A DNA stretch of 12,698 nucleotides from Microcaldota archaeon (GTDB lineage: Archaea; Micrarchaeota; Micrarchaeia; Micrarchaeales; CABMGC01), in contig JAJYXH010000057.1 of assembly GCA_021791075.1 (NCBI GenBank), positions 1 to 12,698 on the forward strand, in the 5' to 3' direction. Every line of letters starts with the position of its first letter. Within the stretch, counting starts at the first letter, position 1. The translations under genes and the position numbers were made by a program. This document shows, piece after piece, positions 1 to 5,619 of this stretch. Below the pieces are notes generated by a model. That model did no database searches. It saw only the letters and a list, made by a program, of their open reading frames with translations, and was not told the DNA's origin.

Positions 1-2
1 AC

Positions 3-932
3 TTCGTGGGAAGGCACTCCGCAACGAAGATCTGCAATTACACCGCCGACAGCATGAAGAAGGAGGGCCACGGATGCTACAAGAACAGGTTCTACGGGAT
101 AAGAAGCCACAGGTGCATCCAGGCAACACCTGCGGTCGGATGCAACCTCGCCTGCACGTTCTGCTGGAGGATAATACCCGAAGAGGAGGGCTTCAAGTGG
201 AATGAGATCAACGCGATAAGCCAGTGGGACGATCCGGCAAAGATCGTCGACGGCCTCGTGGAGGAGCACAGGCGCATAGTGAGCGGCTACAAGGGAAACG
301 AGAACGTCGACATCAAGAAGTGGTTCGAGTCTAACGATCCGGCACACGTTGCACTGAGCCTTACGGGCGAGCCGCTCTTCTATCCGAGGATGGGCGAGCT
401 TCTGGAGGAGTTCCACAAGAGGAAGATAAGCACCTTCCTAGTAACCAACGGCACGATGGTCAACGCGCTCAGATCACTCAAGGTGATGCCAACGCAGCTC
501 TACGTCTCGATACAAGCTCCCAACAGGGAGCTCTACGAGAAGATCACAAGGCCCAAGACGCGGGAGGCATGGAACAACTTCCAGCAGTTCCTAGAGGTCT
601 TCTCAGGGCTTACGACAAGGAGGGTATTCAGGCTTACGCTGCTAAGGGGTGTAAACATGACCGATGCAAGCGGCTACGCCGAGCTCATAAGGAAGGGCAA
701 GCCGCATTACGTTGAGGTTAAGGGATTCGTCTTTGTCGGCGGTGCCCGCGGGCAGGAGCGGCATCTATCATACGAGCAGATGCCGGGCAGGGACGAGATA
801 GCCAAATTCGCCGAGGAGATCGCCTGCGCTTCCGGGTACAGGGTCGTGGACTACCACGAGGGCAGCAAGGTCGCGCTTCTTTCAATCGACGACGAGGCTG
901 CAAGGAAGAGGATCATAAAATTCGAGAAGTGA
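3..932 (+). CDS. taw1: tRNA 4-demethylwyosine synthase TYW1, radical SAM (5' end outside window)
   Basis: This enzyme condenses pyruvate with N1-methylguanosine-37 of tRNA-Phe to form 4-demethylwyosine, the tricyclic step of wyosine synthesis. The radical-SAM motif C-x3-C-x2-C is visible as CNLACTFC, residues 46-53 counting the GTG at base 6 as residue 1. Three further cysteines (10, 24, 37) sit where archaeal TYW1 binds its second [4Fe-4S] cluster, in the contexts KIC, GCYK and HRC. The pattern NRFYGIRSHRCIQ is typical of the family. Compared from memory with the roughly 311-residue Methanocaldococcus protein, about 16 residues are missing at the N-terminus, and the frame is open to the left edge (TTC before GTG). 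The GTG at 6 is therefore probably internal and the gene is cut by the window. The next gene follows after 4 nt, suggesting cotranscription. The family call is firm; the true start is not visible. Confidence 0.93.
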   Translation, partial: FVGRHSATKICNYTADSMKKEGHGCYKNRFYGIRSHRCIQATPAVGCNLACTFCWRIIPEEEGFKWNEINAISQWDDPAKIVDGLVEEHRRIVSGYKGNENVDIKKWFESNDPAHVALSLTGEPLFYPRMGELLEEFHKRKISTFLVTNGTMVNALRSLKVMPTQLYVSIQAPNRELYEKITRPKTREAWNNFQQFLEVFSGLTTRRVFRLTLLRGVNMTDASGYAELIRKGKPHYVEVKGFVFVGGARGQERHLSYEQMPGRDEIAKFAEEIACASGYRVVDYHEGSKVALLSIDDEAARKRIIKFEK

Positions 933-936
933 ACGG

Positions 937-2028
937 ATGGCCAAGAGCACCAGGATAAAAAACGCAACCGATGCCCTGAAGATAGGCGATCTTGACACGA
1001 TAAAGAGGGGTGTCCAGTATCAGAAGAGGATAAAGTCGATAAGGCTGGTGATCTTCGCAACGCTCCTCGCCAGCTTCATAGTCTTCCTCGCCCTTGCCGC
1101 GTTCGCGATTCTAAGCGAGGGGCCGTCAAAGTTCTTGGCCAGCTTTGAGTCGATGAACCCGTACTACTTCATCGCGGCTCTGATTGTGATATTCGTTGGG
1201 TATGCGATGCGATTCCCCAAGTGGGAGCTCTACCTGAAGAGGCTGAAGGTGAAGATACCGCGGGGCAAGAACTTCATGGTCTACCTCTCCATGTACTCGA
1301 TGGACATAACGCCCGGGAGGTGGGGCCGCGCCGTAGTTTCCTACACGATAAACAGGCTGACCAGAGTTCCCTTCACAAGGACGTTTCCGGCAGTGGTTGC
1401 CGATATATTTACGGACTTTCTGGGCTTCGCGGTGCTGCTTGTCATCGCAACGCTGCTGGTCCGGAGGTTCATACTCCTCTCTATCGTAATAACGATACTC
1501 CTGCTGATACCGTTCGTCTTCGTATACCTCAGGAGGCCTTACGAGTTCATGAAGGGCAAGTTCGGCAAGATAAAGAAACTGAAGAGCATATTCGAGTCCG
1601 GGGACATGTACTTCAAGTACCACAAGCTCCTCGGCCACGGATCCTATGCCTACTCGATGCTGTACACGATACCGGCAATGTTCCTGAACGGATTCGCTCT
1701 CTATCTAGTAATACTCGGCTTCGGAATCAACCTGCCCATAACCTTCCTGCCGACTGTGATATTCATCTTTACATCATCCCTGATCCTCGGAATGGTCACC
1801 GGAATTCCCGCCACGCTGGGGGTTACCGACGCGGTGCTCGTCAGCTATCTGACACTCTTCTTCCCTACCCTGATAGGCTTCGGGCTTGCATCGGTGATAA
1901 CGATAGTATTCAGGTTTGCAACGGTATGGTTCGTCGAGGGATTCGGATTCTCCGCGCTTCTCTACACCACGAAGTACTGGAACATACCCGCGCAGCACCG
2001 TGGCGCGGACGCCAAAATTGCAGAATAA
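937..2028 (+). CDS. UPF0104 / flippase-like integral membrane protein (lysylphosphatidylglycerol synthase TM-region family)
   Basis: This 363-residue protein has about eight hydrophobic segments after a basic N-terminal tail of some 30 residues. Clear examples are residues 36-58, 70-88, two or three between about 150 and 205, one near 240-262, and three between 270 and 350. Two family motifs are visible: TPGRWGRA (125-132), matching the PGR-x-GE signature of the family, and GIPATLGVTDAV (289-300), matching the conserved glycine-rich loop before a late helix. In the second half of the first motif the usual acidic residue is replaced by Arg131. Known relatives include the membrane half of bacterial MprF and archaeal proteins loosely tied to lipid-linked sugar handling, but substrates are mostly unknown. 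There is no soluble aminoacyl-transferase domain, so lysyl-lipid synthesis should not be assumed. The ATG lies 4 nt after the taw1 stop codon, suggesting coupling. The family is fairly sure; the function is not. Confidence 0.82.
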   Translation: MAKSTRIKNATDALKIGDLDTIKRGVQYQKRIKSIRLVIFATLLASFIVFLALAAFAILSEGPSKFLASFESMNPYYFIAALIVIFVGYAMRFPKWELYLKRLKVKIPRGKNFMVYLSMYSMDITPGRWGRAVVSYTINRLTRVPFTRTFPAVVADIFTDFLGFAVLLVIATLLVRRFILLSIVITILLLIPFVFVYLRRPYEFMKGKFGKIKKLKSIFESGDMYFKYHKLLGHGSYAYSMLYTIPAMFLNGFALYLVILGFGINLPITFLPTVIFIFTSSLILGMVTGIPATLGVTDAVLVSYLTLFFPTLIGFGLASVITIVFRFATVWFVEGFGFSALLYTTKYWNIPAQHRGADAKIAE

Positions 2029-2040
2029 GTTTATAAACTT
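2027..2040 (+). promoter_or_regulatory. Perfect 14-bp palindromic TATA box before the ankyrin-type gene
   Basis: AAGTTTATAAACTT is its own reverse complement and contains a strong TATA core. It overlaps the stop codon (2026-2028) of the membrane-protein gene. A start site about 26 nt from its centre would fall near 2060, nine bases before the TTG start at 2069. The small gene therefore probably has its own promoter despite lying only 40 nt downstream of the previous gene. Confidence 0.6.
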
Positions 2041-2059
2041 CCTATTCAATCCTCATTCT

Positions 2060-2066
2060 GGTGATC
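2060..2066 (+). promoter_or_regulatory. Shine-Dalgarno sequence supporting a TTG start at 2069
   Basis: GGTGATC is complementary to the archaeal 16S rRNA 3' end and lies just before an in-frame TTG (2069). It supports that codon as the start over the upstream in-frame ATG, which lies inside the membrane-protein gene, and over the downstream ATG at 2108. The spacing (2 nt after the full motif, 4 nt after GGTGA) is short, so the start is likely but not certain. Confidence 0.5.
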
Positions 2067-2068
2067 GG

Positions 2069-2497
2069 TTGACCAGCAGAGAAGATACTGACGAGCTGCT
2101 GAGGGAGATGGATACGGTGCTCAGGGACACAGACTACGGTACAATCAGGAATAAGATCAAGGATAGAATCAGGGCCGAGCAGAATGGAGATCACTCTTCA
2201 TCAAGGTCTGTAAACACCGAGCTTCATCAGGCAGCACTAAATATCGACTGGAAAAGGCTCCACGAACTGAAAAATAAGGGCGTAGACCCCAATCTGCTTG
2301 ACAAGGAGGGGCACACCGCAGAGGACATGGCACGAAATGCAAGCCTTAAAGCCGAGAAGGACGGTTACCACATAGTGGCAAGGGAGTACAGGAGCGTAGA
2401 GAGGTACCTGATGGATTACAGGGTCGGGCTGGAGAAGGACAAAATGCAAAGGCTGGCATCAAGGAGACCAATGCCGAGAAGCTCTATATCAATCTGA
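2069..2497 (+). CDS. Small ankyrin-repeat-like protein of unknown function
   Basis: About 142 residues from the TTG start. Residues 49-88 read like one ankyrin unit: a helix beginning ELHQAALN, a second helix WKRLHELKNKG, then the turn VDPNLLDKEGHTAEDMA, matching the consensus LHxAA...LLxxGADPNxxDxxGxTPLDLA. A weaker helical stretch, up to about residue 125, could be a degenerate second repeat. The first 40 residues are charged and likely helical, and the C-terminal tail is rich in Arg and Ser. There is no signal peptide or membrane segment, so it is probably a cytoplasmic protein-protein interaction module. One unit rarely folds alone, so it may pair with itself or a partner. The preceding TATA palindrome implies independent expression. 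An alternative start is the ATG at 2108. The ankyrin call is moderately sure; the role is unknown. Confidence 0.68.
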   Translation: MTSREDTDELLREMDTVLRDTDYGTIRNKIKDRIRAEQNGDHSSSRSVNTELHQAALNIDWKRLHELKNKGVDPNLLDKEGHTAEDMARNASLKAEKDGYHIVAREYRSVERYLMDYRVGLEKDKMQRLASRRPMPRSSISI

Positions 2498-2756
2498 AAA
2501 CATTCGCGTGAGTCCGCGGAATAAATCTGCAAGCCATCTTCTCTGGCTGGTTATCAGTGCATGCTCCGAGTGCTAGCAGCTAATATACGGCAGATGCGCC
2601 AGTACCGATCAAGATCGAGTATAACTACCACCGGACAGAGGTTAGTAAGTCACGCTCGGTGACATGTAGCCAATGCAATTCAACAGGAATCGACCGCATC
2701 GAAGAAGTGAGAGCATGCCTGCAAACGCAGTGAGCCGGTGCCCTTTAGCAGGTCAA
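2498..2756. other. Non-coding convergent spacer with complementary segments
   Basis: These 259 nt lie between the stops of two convergent genes. I see no plausible ORF, no tRNA T-loop and no recognisable SRP or RNase P core. The spacer holds short complementary pieces: a local hairpin AGCCA/TGGCT (2532-2536 with 2544-2548), GTCAC/GTGAC (2649-2653 with 2659-2663), CTGC/GCAG (2719-2722 with 2727-2730), and distant pairs GCATGCTC (2559-2566) with GAGCATGC (2711-2718) and CACCGG (2629-2634) with CCGGTG (2735-2740). It may be a structured RNA gene, paired 3' ends, or a decayed sequence; I cannot choose. Confidence 0.4.
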
Positions 2757-3527
2757 CTACTTTACAAGGAACCTGGATATCGATTCAAGCTCGGCCGGGG
2801 AAGGCGATGCAGGAACTATTATCACAATTGGCTTTCCCTTGAAGCGATCCTCCACCCTGGCTATGTTCTTGATCATCAGATAGGCCGCGGTGCAAGTGCT
2901 CTTTCCGACATCTCCCATGGCAAGTATACAGAGGTCTTCAGTGACTATGTCGAGCCTCTTCTCCCAGTCCGCATCCCTAAGGAGCTGGACTGCCTGGGCT
3001 AGGGTCATGAAGCTCCTGCTCTTCGCATCTAGATCCAGAAGTATCAGTGAGTGCTGGTCGTTCTCCATATTCCTCTTCAGCGACTCGACAAACGATGTCG
3101 GCTTGTAGTTCTCGCTCCAGAATGGAATGGTGAAAGGAGGGCCGAACCGGTATACGTCAAGTCCGCTCTCTCCTATCGCGGCAGAGAATATCGATGCCGA
3201 GTGATAGACCCTGTACTCTATGCCCTGCCTCTTCGACTCGTCAAGTATTATGTGGTGTGTCGTCGCGATGAGCGGATCTCCGGGAACGAGGATGGCCACC
3301 GTCTTCTCCTCGGCCTGCGCCACCGTCTTCTTCACGTTATCCTCAAGATCGCTCCTCCTGACAATAGCTATCTCGGACTTTGTCTCGGCCTTTAGGTACT
3401 CGAGATACCCGACAGGGAGGAAGGTAGTGTAGTCCTCCATTAGAACAAGGTCCGCAGACCTGAGCGCATCGAGCGCCTTCACGGAGAGGTCCTTTGCATC
3501 AAGCCCTAATCCGATAAGGAGAAGCAT
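2757..3527 (-). CDS. dphB: Diphthine synthase (EF-2 diphthamide pathway methyltransferase)
   Basis: DphB transfers methyl groups from S-adenosylmethionine to the 3-amino-3-carboxypropyl histidine of elongation factor 2, making diphthine, the precursor of diphthamide. At 256 residues it has the normal family length. Visible hallmarks are the N-terminal GLGL turn (6-9), the ADLVLMEDYTTFL segment (25-37), VPGDPLIATTHH (81-92), typical of the class III (tetrapyrrole-methylase-like) SAM-binding fold, and FGPPFTIPFWSENYKPTSF, which is characteristic of diphthine synthases. The ATG lies only 1 nt after the radA stop codon on the same strand, so it is probably translated from a radA-dphB message. No truncation or missing motif was noticed. 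The protein is soluble and cytoplasmic. Confidence 0.95.
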   Translation of the reverse strand: MLLLIGLGLDAKDLSVKALDALRSADLVLMEDYTTFLPVGYLEYLKAETKSEIAIVRRSDLEDNVKKTVAQAEEKTVAILVPGDPLIATTHHIILDESKRQGIEYRVYHSASIFSAAIGESGLDVYRFGPPFTIPFWSENYKPTSFVESLKRNMENDQHSLILLDLDAKSRSFMTLAQAVQLLRDADWEKRLDIVTEDLCILAMGDVGKSTCTAAYLMIKNIARVEDRFKGKPIVIIVPASPSPAELESISRFLVK

Positions 3528-3528
3528 C

Positions 3529-4479
3529 CTAATCCCTTATTCCGTTCGGGGTTATCTTTATCACAGCCTCGGCCTCGGGCATGCTCGGCGAGTCTACGAG
3601 CCTCACTATCCTCTTCTCCTCCTTGCTCTTCCTCATATAGAGCCTGGTCGTGGCCGCGTGTGCCACTATGTTGCCGCCTACCGGTGTGGTAGGGTCCCCG
3701 AAAAGTATTGCTGGATTGTCCATTACCTGGTTCGTTATGTAGACCGCAAGGCCGTGCGTGTCGGCAAGGCTCTGCAGCTTGTGTATGTGCGCATTGAGCT
3801 TCTGCTGCCTCTCCCCAAGTGCACCCCTGCCGGGGTACTCCGATCTGAAGAGAGACATAAGCGAGTCGACGACTATGAGCTTTATATTCCTCTCCTTTAT
3901 TGTCTTGTCGGCCCTCTCCACGGCGAGTATCTGCTGGTCTGATGTATTAGCCCTTACGACTATTATGTTCTCAAGAGCCTTCTTTGGGTCCATTCCAGCA
4001 GCCTTGGCTATCGATTCTATCCTCTCCGGCCTGAATGTGCCTTCCGTGTCTATGAAGAGGACAGTTCCGTCAAGCCCGCCCTTGTCCACTGGCTGCTGTA
4101 CGTTTACGCAGAGCTGGAAGCCGAGCTGCGTCTTTCCTGACGCGAACTTGCCGTACACCTCTGTTATCCCCTTTGCCTCAACTCCTCCTCCAAGCATCTC
4201 GTCAAGGCTGGAAGCACAGGTGCTTATCCTCCCCAGGCTCTTCCTGGTCTCGAAGATCTCCGATGCGGTGGAGAACTCCAGGGTCGTGGCCTGCTTTGCG
4301 GCATCGACGGCCTTCTTTGCGGCCTCAAGGCTCATTCCGGTGATGTCCGAGAGCTCAGAAGGCGTAGATGCGGCTATCCTGTCTATAGTCTCATATCCGG
4401 CGGCCTTGAGCTTCTCCGCTGTGGTCGGCCCAATTCCGGGCAGGTCCTCTATCTCCTTCACTCCCTTCTCCTTGGCCAT
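3529..4479 (-). CDS. radA: DNA repair and recombination protein RadA
   Basis: RadA is the archaeal RecA/Rad51 homologue that forms ATP-dependent filaments on single-stranded DNA and catalyses strand exchange. The 316 residues are the usual length. The N-terminal domain has a helix-hairpin-helix (LPGIGPTTAEKL, 13-24), followed by the polymerisation motif FSTA (69-72, like FTTA of Rad51). The ATPase core has Walker A GKFASGKT (110-117), the catalytic glutamate in DTEGTFRPER (144-153), Walker B LIVVD (201-205) and SEYPGRGALGERQQ (213-226). Relatives usually read GEFGSGKT at Walker A, so E-to-K and G-to-A changes are present while the essential GKT is kept. Cys88 replaces a usual glycine in the preceding STG segment. 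The ATG at 4479 follows AGGTTATC, a fair Shine-Dalgarno match. dphB follows after 1 nt. Identity is very sure. Confidence 0.97.
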   Translation of the reverse strand: MAKEKGVKEIEDLPGIGPTTAEKLKAAGYETIDRIAASTPSELSDITGMSLEAAKKAVDAAKQATTLEFSTASEIFETRKSLGRISTCASSLDEMLGGGVEAKGITEVYGKFASGKTQLGFQLCVNVQQPVDKGGLDGTVLFIDTEGTFRPERIESIAKAAGMDPKKALENIIVVRANTSDQQILAVERADKTIKERNIKLIVVDSLMSLFRSEYPGRGALGERQQKLNAHIHKLQSLADTHGLAVYITNQVMDNPAILFGDPTTPVGGNIVAHAATTRLYMRKSKEEKRIVRLVDSPSMPEAEAVIKITPNGIRD

Positions 4480-4493
4480 GCGATAACCTGCTG

Positions 4494-4552
4494 CGTTTTT
4501 TCAAAATAAGTAGAAGCAGCAATACATCATTGCATTGAAAGTAATATAAACC
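4494..4552 (-). promoter_or_regulatory. Candidate radA promoter region
   Basis: On the minus strand two TATA-like stretches precede radA. TTTATATTAC (4550 to 4541) is the better match and would give a leader of about 40 nt that includes the AGGTTATC ribosome site. CTTATTTTG (around 4509 to 4501) is weaker but sits about 25 nt before the ATG, which would suit a leaderless transcript. The sequence does not decide between them. Confidence 0.4.
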
Positions 4553-4687
4553 TATGGCGTAAAGAGTTAAAACACACCCATGGACGAAGGCGATGGCCAT
4601 GACGTCTGTAATATGGCAAAGTCCATTACCCAAATACATATATCAAAATAACAAAGTTATGTGTATAATCTGCTAAAATCAGCCAAG
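4553..4687. other. AT-rich divergent intergenic stretch, no gene seen
   Basis: The central part of the 248-nt gap between radA and the small-ORF cluster. It has an ATGGCCAT palindrome (4593-4600) flanked by ATGGAC (4580-4585) and GTCCAT (4621-4626), which could form a small extended stem. A minus-strand open frame crosses it from inside radA, but its composition is not coding-like. No tRNA or C/D-box pattern was found. Confidence 0.4.
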
Positions 4688-4700
4688 CTTAAATATAAAG
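4688..4700 (+). promoter_or_regulatory. TATA box for the 4728 small-ORF cluster
   Basis: CTTAAATATAAAG is centred near 4694-4695. The expected start site about 26 nt on is near 4721, only six or seven bases before the TTG at 4728. This fits the nearly leaderless pattern of other first genes in the window and supports that TTG as the start. Confidence 0.5.
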
Positions 4701-4727
4701 AAAAGGTATAGTATCGCAGTTGATAGT

Positions 4728-5027
4728 TTGACACCCGGAGCCAAGAACATCGATGCTGAAGTAAGCAGGCTCAGCAAAAAACCGAGCCACATAGACGATT
4801 ACGTTATGCTGGAAAGGCTTAAGACCCCCCTAAGCAGGCTTGTAGAGTTGGCAAGAGGGGAGGAGAGACCCACCTCTTTTGCCGCAAGGCAGGAGATCGC
4901 TACCTACGCGGCCCGTAAAAAGGAGGGGCGTGAAGGAGACAAAGATCTCCATAGCAATAGCAGATGCGATAATCAGGCACTACCCCGATGCCATAGCGTT
5001 CAGCGTAGTCGAGCCGTTCACGGTTAG
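4728..5027 (+). CDS. Small protein of unknown function, probably frame-disrupted
   Basis: The open frame has 99 codons from TTG and I do not recognise the family. The first 65 or so residues look genuinely coding: they use the window's normal codons and form charged, helical sequence such as YVMLERLKTPLSRLVELARG (26-45). After about 4920 the same frame turns into atypical residues rich in Cys, Ser, His and Asn, while frame +1 becomes clearly coding. Either the 3' third is a non-native tail overlapping the next gene, or one base is extra in the A5 run (4915-4919) or G4 run (4925-4928) and the two ORFs are one protein of about 156 residues ending at 5199. It has no signal peptide or membrane segment and is soluble by appearance. 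Function unknown. Confidence 0.5.
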   Translation: MTPGAKNIDAEVSRLSKKPSHIDDYVMLERLKTPLSRLVELARGEERPTSFAARQEIATYAARKKEGREGDKDLHSNSRCDNQALPRCHSVQRSRAVHG

Positions 5028-5199
5028 AAAGATCCCCGAGTCCGAATTCTCCGAGGAGTACAGGACAAGGTTGGGCCACCTGATGGCCGATACGTTCGGC
5101 AGCCATGACCTCGACGGCGGCAGGGCCCTAATGATGTTCAGGACGCTCACGGAAGACCCGGAGCTCAGCTCCAAGCTAAGGTTGTCGATAATCAGATAA
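4930..5199 (+). CDS. Small protein of unknown function (or C-terminal part of the 4728 gene)
   Basis: From a GTG start the product has 89 residues. GGAGG (4922-4926) precedes the GTG, so independent initiation is possible. The sequence has normal codon use for this window and a mixed alpha/beta look: a hydrophobic start (ISIAIADAIIRHYPDAIAF), a strand-like SVVEPFTVRK, an acidic helix ESEFSEEYRTRLGHLMADTF, and GSHDLDGGRALMMFRTL. I know no family with this pattern. It overlaps the previous open frame by about 98 nt, which is unusual for two real genes and suggests either a frameshift fusion or an upstream sequence error. The stop TAA is 20 nt before the next ATG. Coding status is likely; the gene boundaries are uncertain. 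Confidence 0.6.
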   Translation: MKETKISIAIADAIIRHYPDAIAFSVVEPFTVRKIPESEFSEEYRTRLGHLMADTFGSHDLDGGRALMMFRTLTEDPELSSKLRLSIIR

Positions 5200-5219
5200 A
5201 TGCGAATCCGCTGATATCG

Positions 5220-5549
5220 ATGCTCTGCCACATGTCAGAGACCGTATCAATGGAAGTCGTGATGGGAAAGACGCTGCTCTATGTCAGCACCAATGTCCCT
5301 ATCGAGGTCTCAACGCATCCGGTTCCTACTCTTAGAATGGTAAACGAGGAGCCCGCGGTCCTAAGCGGCATTCTCGCCGACGGAAGGACATCCGTCGGAG
5401 GGAAGATAATGCAGGACTACGGGGCCATAATCAAGAACAACTTCATACTCTCGCCTGCATCTAACAATCAGGCCTCAATGGAGGCTGCAAGGGAGGTATA
5501 CAAGACGGTCGCCGGATTGGGATACTGCGGCACCGCAACTTTCAGCTGA
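5220..5549 (+). CDS. Small protein of unknown function, third member of the cluster
   Basis: The product has 109 residues from ATG 5220, or 105 from ATG 5232. Family not recognised. Visible segments are a beta-like stretch MEVVMGKTLLYVSTNVPIEVS, then PVPTLRMVNEEPAVLSGILADGR, a glycine turn, and a C-terminal helix QASMEAAREVYKTVAGLG. It looks like a compact alpha/beta domain without a signal peptide or membrane span. The frame stays open upstream of the ATG back to 5109, and its last part (VVDNQINANPLIS) also reads protein-like. The true N-terminus may therefore be upstream, or this may once have continued from the preceding ORF, which ends 20 nt earlier in another frame. There is no strong ribosome site, only GCTGAT at 5210-5215. 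Probably cotranscribed with the two ORFs before it. Confidence 0.6.
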   Translation: MLCHMSETVSMEVVMGKTLLYVSTNVPIEVSTHPVPTLRMVNEEPAVLSGILADGRTSVGGKIMQDYGAIIKNNFILSPASNNQASMEAAREVYKTVAGLGYCGTATFS

Positions 5550-5587
5550 CCTGTTTCTATCCGTCAAGCTGCCGGTTCCTGGCACGA

Positions 5588-5603
5588 ATCTTAATAATGC
5601 TTA
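5588..5603 (+). promoter_or_regulatory. TATA-like box of icd
   Basis: TCTTAATAATGCTTA contains TTAATAAT, centred about 25 nt before the ATG at 5620, with no Shine-Dalgarno sequence between. This suggests a leaderless icd transcript separate from the small ORFs upstream. Confidence 0.45.
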
Positions 5604-5619
5604 TTGTGTAGAATGAAGC

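Noticed and set aside
1126..1638. Long minus-strand open frame inside the membrane-protein gene
   Set aside because: Antisense shadow of a gene with clear family motifs; its residues are rich in Arg, His, Tyr and Pro without a domain, and it has no promoter or ribosome site.
1221..2036. Plus-strand 271-codon open frame overlapping the membrane-protein gene
   Set aside because: Out-of-frame shadow; composition (many Arg, His, Gly) is unlike protein, and the UPF0104 frame carries the motifs.
2498..2756. tRNA, SRP RNA or RNase P RNA in the spacer
   Set aside because: No G-TTC-R-A T-loop with flanking stem, no acceptor pairing, and no GAGGAAAGTCC-like or SRP helix-8 motif was found on either strand.
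2673..3002. Plus-strand open frame reaching into dphB
   Set aside because: Most of it is antisense to conserved DphB sequence; no promoter was seen.
4391..4639. Minus-strand open frame overlapping the start of radA
   Set aside because: It would overlap the RadA N-terminal domain in another frame; its second half is a frame-shifted reading of radA and its first half lies over promoter sequence.
5220..5549. Faint likeness of the third small ORF to a TBP half-repeat
   Set aside because: A few hydrophobic and Gly positions line up around VPTLRMVNEEP and ADGRTSVGG, but the key TBP residues and spacing are absent; treated as chance.
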